Source: Perkinsus olseni (Eukaryota > Perkinsozoa > Perkinsida). From it: DNA of 53,853 nucleotides. The notes below the pieces were generated by a model, which saw nothing but the letters and a program-made list of their open reading frames with translations, made no database searches and was not told the DNA's origin. Made by a program: the position numbers and the translations under genes. The DNA lies in contig JABANN010000199.1 of NCBI GenBank assembly GCA_013115125.1, positions 1 to 53,853 of the forward strand, in the 5' to 3' direction. Of this stretch, positions 31,752 to 41,111 are shown piece after piece (the stretch's first letter is position 1; every line of letters starts with the position of its first letter).

Positions 31752-32215
31752 AGCAAGTTCTCAGCCCGCCTCTAAAGCCATTACCAATCCCTCTTGAATC
31801 AACGTACATCTGCGCTAGTCCGACTAAGCCAATGCTTGGCGTTAAACTCGCGACAAAGACACTCTTCGCAAACCCAGATATGTCAACTGACGGACTCTCT
31901 TTCGGTCAAGTCCGAGACAGAGTCGGCTAGCATGCCAGTTGTTCTTCGTCATTTTCCCACTACGGGAACTCAACAACAGCGACAAGTGAAAACCAGAATA
32001 AAGGCGAAAAGTTCGGCCTTTCTGGGGCTCCATTGTGGTCGAATCAGCAACAACACGAGTGGAGCATACTACAGATACTGTAACAGGACAGAGAAAATTG
32101 AATGCAATGATGAAAAGTCAGGCGTCCCTCTGTGCATTAAGACGATCCTTGTGTTTATTGGCAGTGTACCTACGAGTAAAACACCAATGAGATCTCGCTG
32201 CCGTGCCGAGTAGAG
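31752..32215. other. spacer with dispersed repeat copy 3
   Basis: Holds the third copy of the dispersed repeat (about 31815-31858). The plus frame 31794-32213 spans the repeat and lacks motifs, so it is not called as a gene. Confidence 0.5.
31815..31858. repeat. dispersed short repeat, copy 3 of 3
   Basis: GCTAGTCCGACTAAGCC followed by TTGGCGTTAAACTCGCGAC. The left half is nearly identical to the copies at 17933 and 12511. The right half keeps the GTT...AAACTC spacing. Confidence 0.65.
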
Positions 32216-34633
32216 CTACTCTCTCTCTTTCTTCATCTTATTCTCGATCACCTTCGCTCTGGCGTGCCGTTGCAGGTCAATGCGCTTTAGTATTTCACCC
32301 ACCGTCAAAGTAGATTCACCTGAGACACAGACAGCTCATCACTCAGGTCCTGCCGAGCGTTCCCCTACTTTCGATTTCGGTGAGGATTCCCATCTCCCGA
32401 GGGACCCTGTAGGGATCCTCTCCCATATGTTCCAGACCTCGCTCACCAACATCCCGCTCAGTACCCTTCACCACGACCGACACTCCTAACTGGAGTATGA
32501 GGTCCTTCGTCGGGGCGAAAGGGGCATCGGCCAAGACCTGACCAGAGAGGCATAGCAATGGGATTTCCCCACCGTTCGATACAGTAATTCTGAAACTCAA
32601 AATGGATCCTGTGAATGATTTTTACGCGTCAAATGCGGCTCAAGAATCGGTTTGTTCAGCGACCCCTGTTTCGAACACTTTGGCTCTATCCCAGTCGCCT
32701 TTCACGGAGGATATTAGACCTAGTCAGTTTGCGTTCAGAGAGTCAGATACTGCCCTATACCAAATCATCCACCCCGACACTCCGCGACTCCAGGACGGAA
32801 AAGTAACATGCAAGATTATTACATCGTCAACGTATCGGCAACCTAGCACGCTCAGCACACGCTCCTTTAGATTCATACAGGGATACCTGACAGAATCATG
32901 AGGGATGGTGCTTGCCGTCATCATCAGCAACAGCAACAGCACTCACGCTCCGCCCTTCATCTTGTTCACTACCAAGTCGGAGTGCACTCCAACGATTAAA
33001 TAATCACCAAGCTCCCGGGCCTTCTTTAACGTAGAAATATGGCCTGAAACTTTGGGAGAAATTTTCATTTTTTTCGTTGGATTTTCTCGTTATTACCCGC
33101 ATGGAACATGTCGAAGGCTCCGTCAATATACACAACTTTTTGCCCAGGCTCCTGAGCTTTGACCCGGGCCGAGAAAGAGGACACCAACCTCTCAGTTGGG
33201 AAGAACCGCGAGACGGAGCATACAGATGGTTCCTGATACAGAAAGATGCTGATTCCTGCGCACAGCGAAGATTCTGCGCATGCGTGCAATCTTACCTCAA
33301 GCTCTAGGTTAGCACTGGACGCCCGCCTTCGCCCGAGGTTCCTATCGCCACACTCTTCCTCATTCAGACGAATATGATGGCTCTTGGCAAGGACCATAGC
33401 CCTACCAACAATGTCACTCGTACCTGAAAGTGGGTAATCGAAAGGACCCCGGATCGAATCCCACCCATGACGCCCGTATTACTGACACCCTCAGTCCTCG
33501 GGATACTCTTAAACTTCCCGGCCGCCTTAGCGCTGGCATAGACATCTTTCCCATCGACCAAGCACGGATCATCGCCATGAATGATATAGTCTATCTTGTA
33601 CTGGTCAAACAACACCTAGCTTGACCCGTGAATGCTCAGGATGGAGGTCGGAAAGTATCTTACGTTCTGGATGTACTCAGGTGTCATAATGTACGGACTT
33701 TTTGGTATGATCTCGTCTACCCACACGCACGCCTTCACAGCTTCACCTGAGCGCATCAGCCCGTTCACAGCATCTAGCAAGGCCCCGACTAGATACTCAC
33801 ATCGCTCCTCATCGGATAGGACCGGAGGTGTCCCTTTACACTCGGCAACAGTCTCACTGGAGTTCACGCCAACAATGAGATAATCGCCCAACTCTCGAGC
33901 CTGACGAGTACAGAAATTCGCGACGGATATTTTAGTATCGCTCACTAGTACGATAAACCTACGAAGGCACGTAGTTCAATACGGAGACCCGGGGTGCTGA
34001 GCTGCCGTAAAAAAGGACTCACAGAAATGCTACAGTTAAGACGATTCCGGTAGGCTTCGCATGCAAAAGGGCACAGGCCAACACCGGGCGTGAGTACGCA
34101 TGAGACGCTTTTTCAGCGCTCAACATTCAATAGAGCTGCAGGACGATACACTGGCAGTCCCTCGTTCGGTGGAGTAATTTCGAGACTCGGAATATGTTCT
34201 GGAATCATATTTTTTTACGTAGAATGCGGCACCAGAATCAATTCTAAGTTTCAGAAGTGGTTCAGTGAGCACCTTCGATGCCACTATCATTCAGTTCGAG
34301 CATCGCTCATACCCTTATCTCGCTACACTGCTGATCCAAGCAAGACGCCAGGCCTTAACCCCACTACGACTATTACCGTTCTGAATGCATTCATGTGACC
34401 GTAGTGCATCAAATCAAAGGCACCATCCATGAACACCCGAACGGGCTTGTGATCCGGCTTCTCGCTAGCCTTCTTCTCAACCGTCTCAGTCGAGCGGACA
34501 TACCCCGGTACATCTCGCTGAGATCAGAAGCCGTTCCCTCTCCCTTCGCGCAGCGGGATACCATACCTCCAACTCTTCCTCCAACTGGGCCACCCTGTCC
34601 CTGAGCCTGTCAATGTACAGCTTTGCCCGATAC
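32216..34633 (-). CDS. CTP:phosphoethanolamine cytidylyltransferase (ECT/PCYT2-like), multi-exon
   Basis: Makes CDP-ethanolamine for phosphatidylethanolamine synthesis (Kennedy pathway). It has two cytidylyltransferase domains, as in ECT. Domain 1: VFMDGAFDLMHYGHMNAF|RT (near 34390), ARELGDYLIVGVNSSETV, IDYIIHGDDPCLVDGKD, and RTEGVS|TSDIVGRAM, which splices to the canonical RTEGVST signature with donor GTAATA near 33480. Domain 2: KVVYIDGAFDMFHAG|H, ARELGDYLIVGVHSDLVV, MNLKERVLSVLGCRYVDDV, DAPFAPTKDLILQLGVSVVV, and a C-terminal tail ESTLTVGEILKRIDLQ. The TAG is at 32216. Both HxGH motifs are present. Domain 1 is preceded by exons giving KLYIDRLRDRVAQLEEELE, a short coiled coil. The start codon lies further upstream and was not found. 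Confidence 0.92.
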
Positions 34634-36398
34634 CTGAAACGCTGATATTCAGAAGCTGACGATTCCTGCTCTCATGCAATGGTCAACAGATTTCCTCAGC
34701 CAAAAGTCAAAAGAGGCACGCTTGAAGTTCCGAATGCGTTCCCCCGGATGCTCTGAAGCCACCAATGCAGGGGTCTTCGGTGGAAAATATATAAAAAAAA
34801 CAACACGACTTGAGCTTGCGGCTCGGGCTGTTCATCATAGCAAGGAACGAAGAAGATCGTGCGTTCTTCCTCTCCGTGGCTCAAGAGGAAAATCACACAT
34901 GTCAGTCATGATGTATTACACGGAGCAAAGACGAAGCATTGATAAACCCCAATCGCCAAGGCAAGGCCCTCAAACAGAAGACAAAACGGCCATCGCCTTG
35001 GGCTCTCTATGCCGATCATTCTCAACGGTAAAGTGTGTTCCGATACGCCGACGGTTCGTGAGATTTGCCACATCCGCCACCCCGAGAGCGTCTTCACAAA
35101 CAATTAGACGCAGTGGTTGCGATTGTTATAACTACTACTGACGGGACGCTCCGAGCTGGTCACTCCCAGCTCAAATCATCAACATAGGACCGAACTATTA
35201 CGAGGCATAGATCGCTGATACTCCTATTGCTGCACCAATGCCAAGAGACAGTCGACTTGGTGATCGATCGGGAGTATGATATGACATCTGGGAAATACCA
35301 ACTGATCACAGAAAGGCCTTCAACGACACGTTAGCCTCAAAGGCCGTACACGTTGGCTGGACAGAGGCGATGGTGGGTTGGGCTTCCTGCGGTCACAGGC
35401 GAACCCTCCTGTGGATACATGTGTTTACCAATTTTTTCGGGCATCACATATGGCGCTAGTTCCGGTAGTCGGTATGTTACTTGCGGTGGAAGGAGTTTTG
35501 TGCGACTGCTCCCTCCAAGCTAGACCGGGCCAGCTCTTGCCTAGCCCTAATGATGCATCCCACGGGAACTGTCACTGAGGTGAAGCATAACTTGCTACCT
35601 TGTTGTGTGCGATAGCACGCGTCCATGTGTGACGCAGATATTAGTCCCAAAGGGCTCTGACTGAAAGCATCAGTAAATATCTGAATCGTCAGTAAGATTG
35701 CACGAAAACTGCACTTGTTGTACAGAAGAGCAGCTTCGTCCAAGGCAGTTTGAGCTTCAAAGTTTGAAGTGAACTGGACGAGTTTTGTCGGGCTTCTATC
35801 TATCGTAACGCAGGAAGAGACTATCTTGAAGTGGATCTTACTAAGTGAGTGCTAACTGAATTTTTCCCCCGAGTGTAAGTTTTACTGTAAAACTGAAGCC
35901 CGAGAGGAACCCCAACTGCAAGTCGAACTTCAATCGCCAGCCTTAAGAAAAAACAGATGACTGCGGCTGAGAGCGGAGAAAGGGAAACCCGAAACCCCAC
36001 CAGAAACCCGACAGGGCAACCAGAAACCCGAACTTTTATCCAAGTGAAGGCTGCCTACCAAGGCCTGGCAGTTTCCCAAGGCCAAGCTCTCATCCAATGG
36101 CAAGCTGACCCCAAGGCAGCTTGCCAGATTTACTCAGTTTTCGTGTGGTCTGACTGACGATTCAGATATTTACTGACAGTTTCAAATTATTCCAGTCCCA
36201 AAGTATTTGTTATGAATAACGAATTACTTTCGTGAGTAGTTTTCCACCAACCAAACCATTGTGGATGAGCATTGAAGACAACCAGTTACAAGCTCAAGAC
36301 GGCTGCCTAAAATGGCACTCTTTCCAGCGGAGCGAAGCGTCAGTTGGTTGGTAGACTCGCGTCTCGTCTCAACTTTTGTTATCCTGCAGTTCTCGATT
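34634..36398. other. divergent intergenic region between ECT and oxidoreductase genes
   Basis: The left end may hold the first exon of the ECT gene. The frames at plus 34674-35141 and minus 35477-35743 show no motif. At 35984-36029 the word GAAACCC occurs four times in 46 nt, followed by repeated CCAAGGC words. It probably contains promoters for both flanking genes. Confidence 0.45.
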
Positions 36399-37790
36399 AT
36401 GACGTTCCTTCAGTCGTCGTTGTCGTCGTCTACTGCTAAACCGAGAGTGCTGATCATAGGCGGCGGTTTCGGTGGCATGTGCGCCGCCGAACAATTGTGT
36501 CGTGAGTTCGACGTGACTCTTGTTGACACGAAGGAGTACTTCGAGTTCACTCCGGGTATTCTCCAGGCATATGGTCAGCCTTCTTATCATCGCAACCTTT
36601 CCTTCAATTACAGTTCTGTAGTTGAGGAAAAGCTCGGTGGAAAATTTGTTTTCGGCGAAGTCAAGTCTGTTGACGGAAGCCGGAAAATTGCTAAAGTGAA
36701 GCCGGTCTGGTCAAAGGAGCTGGTTGAGGTCGCCTTCGACTACTGTATCGTGGCTACTGGGTGCAAATTCGGCCTGACCACTAAGTGGGGAGAGACGCCT
36801 TGGGATGCTACTTCTCTCGAGGAAGCCCGGAAGGACTCAGCATGGCCTCAGTTCGACGAGCGCTACTTGGCCGGTAGACGGGCCCACATTGCTAACGAAC
36901 ACGAGAAACTGACTGAACTCAATAGCAGAAACGGCGTGGTCGTGGTTATTGGCGGCGGTCTTGTTGGCATCGAATGGGTGACCGAGATGGCTCACTACTA
37001 CCCCAACCTCGAGCTCCACGTTGTGGACGCCGGGCCTACTATTCTACGGAATCTACCCGATTCTGCTCGCTCCTACTGTGAAGACGCGTTAAAAAAGCGC
37101 GGCATTCAACTTCACATTGCTTATTTTTCCGAGGACCCCGATTTCTATTCTAAATTGGGCTTGAGGAAGAACCCCGACTGCGTGTACGAGTGCATGGGTG
37201 TCAAGGCAACCAACTACTTTATGCCCAAGTGCACTCTCTCCAGTTTCAATCCTAGCAAGCCCGATTGTCTCGAGACCGATCGCAAGAAGCTCGGCCCAGG
37301 TGGTGGCGGTTGGATCAAGGTGAATAAAAAGCTTCAAGTGCTAGAGGTCCAGTCTGATGGTTCCGAGATCCCTTTCGCTGACGGATCGGTATTTGCTGTG
37401 GGCGATTGCAATCTCTGTTCCGAGCTCCCAATGATACCGAAACTGTGCTTCCCCACCGAGCAACAGGCGTGTAATGCCTGCAATAACATCAGAGTCGCCG
37501 CTGGTCTCACTAAGAGCTGGAGCGAGTACTTGCTTGGTTATCCTGGAGAACTAGTCGACACCTGGACCCCATGGGGCGCTGGTTTCTATGCGGTTTCCCT
37601 CGGTCCCAATGATGGCTGTTTTGTATTGGGCGCCGTATCTGGTGCCCATCCGGGCTATATGGCGCTTTGGGGTCGACCGGTGGTCCTCCAAAAGAAGATG
37701 ATTGAAATGACGAAAGTTGATGAGTACAGACAGGGCATTGCAGGGCGTAGCATCTGGTATATGGTTCACCATATGCCTTTTATCAACTGA
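36399..37790 (+). CDS. FAD/NAD(P)-dependent oxidoreductase (NDH-2/AIF-like), copy 1
   Basis: An intronless flavoprotein of the pyridine nucleotide-disulphide oxidoreductase fold, which transfers electrons from NAD(P)H to a quinone or another acceptor. The FAD Rossmann motif is RVLIIGGGFGGMCAAEQL near the N-terminus. The NAD(P) motif is VVVVIGGGLVGIEWVTE in the middle. The FAD-closing motif is SVFAVGDCN near residue 360. EYFEFTPGILQAYG resembles the 'FTP.L' element of type II NADH dehydrogenases and AIFM2/FSP1-like proteins. The frame is open from 36312, but the Met at 36399 (MTFLQSSLSSSTAKPRVLII) leaves a normal 15-residue lead. The longer form would add 29 residues with a hydrophobic core (LVSTFVILQFSI), possibly a targeting or anchor sequence. 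It pairs with copy 2 downstream. Confidence 0.87.
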   Translation: MTFLQSSLSSSTAKPRVLIIGGGFGGMCAAEQLCREFDVTLVDTKEYFEFTPGILQAYGQPSYHRNLSFNYSSVVEEKLGGKFVFGEVKSVDGSRKIAKVKPVWSKELVEVAFDYCIVATGCKFGLTTKWGETPWDATSLEEARKDSAWPQFDERYLAGRRAHIANEHEKLTELNSRNGVVVVIGGGLVGIEWVTEMAHYYPNLELHVVDAGPTILRNLPDSARSYCEDALKKRGIQLHIAYFSEDPDFYSKLGLRKNPDCVYECMGVKATNYFMPKCTLSSFNPSKPDCLETDRKKLGPGGGGWIKVNKKLQVLEVQSDGSEIPFADGSVFAVGDCNLCSELPMIPKLCFPTEQQACNACNNIRVAAGLTKSWSEYLLGYPGELVDTWTPWGAGFYAVSLGPNDGCFVLGAVSGAHPGYMALWGRPVVLQKKMIEMTKVDEYRQGIAGRSIWYMVHHMPFIN

Positions 37791-38018
37791 AGTACTTCAG
37801 TTCTTTCCACAACCCGTGTGCGAGCATTCTTTTCATCCTTCTGCCACTTTGTTAGCGTCGTTACATTTCCCTGTTTTCGCCAGGTGGCTATTCTGTATCA
37901 CTTCCGAGCGTGGGTCTCATCCCCCACTGGGGCAGAGTCCGAGCAGTAACAATCTGCGTGAAGCGTTGCGTTGTTACGCAAGTGAGTTGTTGGCGAATTT
38001 GATTCAGTTGACTCGGCA

Positions 38019-39392
38019 ATGCCAGAAAAACGCAAAGTCCTGGTAGTCGGCGGCGGTTTCAGCGGCCTGTTCGCAGCCTCAGAGCTAGCCTCTCATTTCG
38101 AGGTCACCGTGGTGGACGCGAAGGAGTACTTCGAATACACCCCGGGTATCTTGCGAGCCTACGTTCATCCGGAGCAACATCACAGCCTAACCTTCACCTA
38201 TGCTTCTGTTTTGGAAAGAAAGATGGGCTGCAAGTTCATTTTCGGCGAAGTGAAGAGCATTAATGGTCAGGACAAGTACGCCTTGGTGAAGCCGATGTTC
38301 TCCTGCACCACTCGCGAGGTCCACTTCGACTACTGTATAATTGCCTCTGGATGCAACTTCGGTGTCATGCACAAGTGGGGTGCTTCCTTATGGTTCCCAA
38401 CCATCCACGAGGACGCCCGTGAAGAGTCTGACTGGAAGCACTTGGACGAGCGTTTTCTTTCCGGCCGACGCCTTCACATCGCCGAGGAACACGAGAAACT
38501 CAAGGAGCTGAACGAACGCAGCGGGAGCGTCTTGGTCGTTGGAGGTGGTTTTATCGGCGTCGAATGGGTCACCGAGCTGCAGCACTATTTCCCTAATCTC
38601 AAACTACACATAGTTGATTCTGGACCCAAGTGCCTTGGCCCACTCCCCGAACGCGCCGCTGACTACTGTGAAACTTACATGAGGGAGAGAGGCATCAAGA
38701 TATCCTACGGGCGTTACAAAGATGACCCCGCTTTCTACAAGCAAATCGGGATCGATGAGAAGCCCGACAGCACTTTCGTCTGTATCGGCGTGAAAGCTTC
38801 GAATTACTTCATGCCCCCGAACACGCTCACATCCTACAATCCTGACGCCCCCGAAAAAAAGGTGACGGACCCGAAAATCTGCGGCCCGTGCGGGGGCGGC
38901 TGGATCAGAGTCAATAAGAAACTTCAAGTTTCACAGATGAGTGAAGATCATCAGCTCTCTCTCTTCGGCGGCGGTTGTATCTTTGCCGTCGGTGACTGCA
39001 ACCTCTGCCCCGACCTCCCGCCCATTCCCAAGATCTCCTACCCCGCCGAGGAGCAAGCTTCGCACGCCTGCTGTAACGTGCGTATTCTTGACAGTCTCGA
39101 GCACAAGGGACCATCTGTGACCCGCTTCTGTGGTATCTCTCGTCTCAACGTCCTGCGTGATTCGTGGAAGCCCAAGGGTGCCGGCACATTCGCGACCTCC
39201 CTCGGCCCAAGTGACGCCTGTCTCGTGATGGGCGCCAGTGACAAAGGGAAGGGCAAGATGGTTTTGCGTGGGAGATCCTCTGCGGCTCTGAAGGACTTTA
39301 TCGAATTCTCAAAAGTGAAGGAGTGCAAGTCTTCGTGGCTTGGCAAATTCGCCTGGCATTTTGTACACAGAACGCCGTTTATCAATCATTAA
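38019..39392 (+). CDS. FAD/NAD(P)-dependent oxidoreductase (NDH-2/AIF-like), copy 2
   Basis: A 457-residue intronless tandem paralogue starting only 228 nt after copy 1. It begins MPEKRKVLVVGGGFSGLFAA, with no N-terminal extension. Matching blocks are KEYFEYTPGILRAYV, FDYCIIASGCNFG, SVLVVGGGFIGVEWVTELQ, GGGWIRVNKKLQV and CIFAVGDCNLCPDLPPIPK, and it ends HFVHRTPFINH where copy 1 ends MVHHMPFIN. Blocks are collinear, with short indels near the second half. Both Rossmann motifs and the GD motif are intact, so it is probably active. The lack of a leader suggests a cytosolic form beside a possibly targeted copy 1. Note that its start ATG sits in a good context after GACTCGGCA. Substrate is not determinable here. 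Confidence 0.88.
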   Translation: MPEKRKVLVVGGGFSGLFAASELASHFEVTVVDAKEYFEYTPGILRAYVHPEQHHSLTFTYASVLERKMGCKFIFGEVKSINGQDKYALVKPMFSCTTREVHFDYCIIASGCNFGVMHKWGASLWFPTIHEDAREESDWKHLDERFLSGRRLHIAEEHEKLKELNERSGSVLVVGGGFIGVEWVTELQHYFPNLKLHIVDSGPKCLGPLPERAADYCETYMRERGIKISYGRYKDDPAFYKQIGIDEKPDSTFVCIGVKASNYFMPPNTLTSYNPDAPEKKVTDPKICGPCGGGWIRVNKKLQVSQMSEDHQLSLFGGGCIFAVGDCNLCPDLPPIPKISYPAEEQASHACCNVRILDSLEHKGPSVTRFCGISRLNVLRDSWKPKGAGTFATSLGPSDACLVMGASDKGKGKMVLRGRSSAALKDFIEFSKVKECKSSWLGKFAWHFVHRTPFINH

Positions 39393-39557
39393 CTGCATCT
39401 GCATCTCTTCGTTCTTCACAAAGACTCAACTAAACTCGCTCCATGTATTGATGTAATGTCCAGCAGTTGTTGTCGGCCTGTGCCAAGTGTGAGTCAATTG
39501 ATCACTTCAAACAAGAGAATAAAACCAGGTGAAAGATACTGTGAATCATGCCATTAG

Positions 39558-40914
39558 TCACGACACAGCACGGCTGCACGCAAAGATACACCGTAGCACT
39601 TCCACTAGGAATTTGGCACTCGGTAAGCGTGAGTAACCCTCCGGGTACTCGACCGGGAATGCTGTCACCAACCGGCCCTCGTAGTCACGGTACACCAACT
39701 GTTGAAGCGTCAATCGGTATTCCCCAAGAGTTTCAAAGACTATCATATTTGTTCCTTGAGATTGGCCATAGGAGGCTTCTGAGTCGCCGGGGAGTTCACC
39801 AAACGACCACAAAATTCGCGTCTTTGTCACTGTTGGTCGCAACACAGTCACACGGGACTTCCGAAGAGGCAAACACTTTTTCATCTTTGCCCCGGTCGTC
39901 CGAGGTGGGCCTATCGAAGCCTCCTCGGCGTACAAAGTAGCTGCGAAACCGCGTGCGGAAATCGCTAGGTCGGTGCTAAGCTCCGTCGCCAGTTGACGTA
40001 GACGGCCAATGCAAACTCTCTCTTTCTGGCAAGACGGTCCAGTACCATCAACCCCAGTGAGTGCTCGGCATAGTCTCGATAACAGACGATCCGTATGCTA
40101 ACACAGCACAACAGGTGTCAGCCATGGACTGCCGGGGAGCCCGATGGACGCACTTCAGCTGAGGCCCTCGCACCCTCTAGTGGTAAGTAAGCACATATGC
40201 ACTGTGTCTCTTCGGGCAACTTCTTGACATACAGACGTACGGACAGAGAGGGCACGTCGAACTCGCACAGCTCGGAGTGTAGCTTCTGCAGGGAAGATGT
40301 GCTTCACAACGGCCGCAAAGAAGCTGACCTCAACCGCGAACATCCTACAGGCGACAGTCTTCATGGCGAGTCTCTGCAGTCGGTCATCAGCGCGGCCTGT
40401 CAGTGACGATTCGACTCGCCATATTATCGAACCTCGATAAGCGTCCACGAGGAAGAGGCCGAATGACGACGTGTGGGGATCATCACCTCCCGCCATATTC
40501 TCGCACCTTGTCCGAACAAAAACGGGTTTTCGCCAATGGACCTCTGTCTCGAATTCACAGCGAGACGCATTTTCCGTACGGAAACAGTCAGCATGGCAAC
40601 CAAGCATCATCATCATCCGCTTCACAATCACTTTCATCATCTGACGACTCGGGTCCCTCGACCTTCGATAGGAAATCGTCCTCCTCCTCAGGATCATAAA
40701 ACTTGTATCTGAGAGTATCAAGCCGACCTCACGGTGAGTAAGAGAGTAAGCTTAGTGTCAAGAATGAACAACAAGACTTACCCTTCTTCTGCGAAGCTTG
40801 GTACAAAGCTTTCTCGAGACGGCCGCGAGGGGGCTGTGGCGAAGTTGACGAAGTAAATGCCTTTATTGTGGAACGCTCGAAGTAACCTGTCACATCGACT
40901 CTGTCTGGATTCAC
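39558..40914 (-). CDS. unidentified multi-exon protein
   Basis: The minus strand carries several protein-like segments separated by good splice sites. Near 40900 it reads SPGSLSYIYVNPDRVDVTG and then YFERSTIKAFTSS, ending in QKKG before a GTAAGT donor. An acidic exon follows (RYKFYDPEEEDDFLSKVEG, then D/E-rich to about 40590). Near 40280 it reads KLHSELCEFDVPSLSVRLYV. Near 39950-39600 it reads LATELSTDLAISARGF, RILWSFGELPGDSEASYGQ and ETLGEYRLTLQQLVYRDYEG. Whether all belong to one gene is uncertain, because the acidic exon also reaches a stop at 40588. I did not recognise the family. Confidence 0.45.
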
Positions 40915-41111
40915 GTAAATATAGGAGAGAGAACCAGGGGAGCTAACGTAAACGCTTCCTCAGGGTCGATAATAGTTAATACGTTCGTTGTTCGGTGATT
41001 TGCTGAACTAACTAGCCTACGTGGTTCATCACAACATACAGGCTCAAAAGTGCTGAGGCTACGGGGTGCCTTCACCAACGACAGGTGTGCGTCAATCGGC
41101 TGCGAAAGTGC

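Noticed and set aside
33450-33480. B-box-like GGATCGAATCCCAC
   Set aside because: It lies at an exon-intron edge of the ECT gene and has no cloverleaf around it.
33440-33480. ECT signature apparently altered to RTEGVSNTGVMGG
   Set aside because: Using the GTAATA donor instead gives the canonical RTEGVST|SDIVGR, so the change is intron read-through.
37717-38046. 109-codon plus frame bridging the two oxidoreductase genes
   Set aside because: Out of frame with both genes and without motif; it spans the intergenic spacer.
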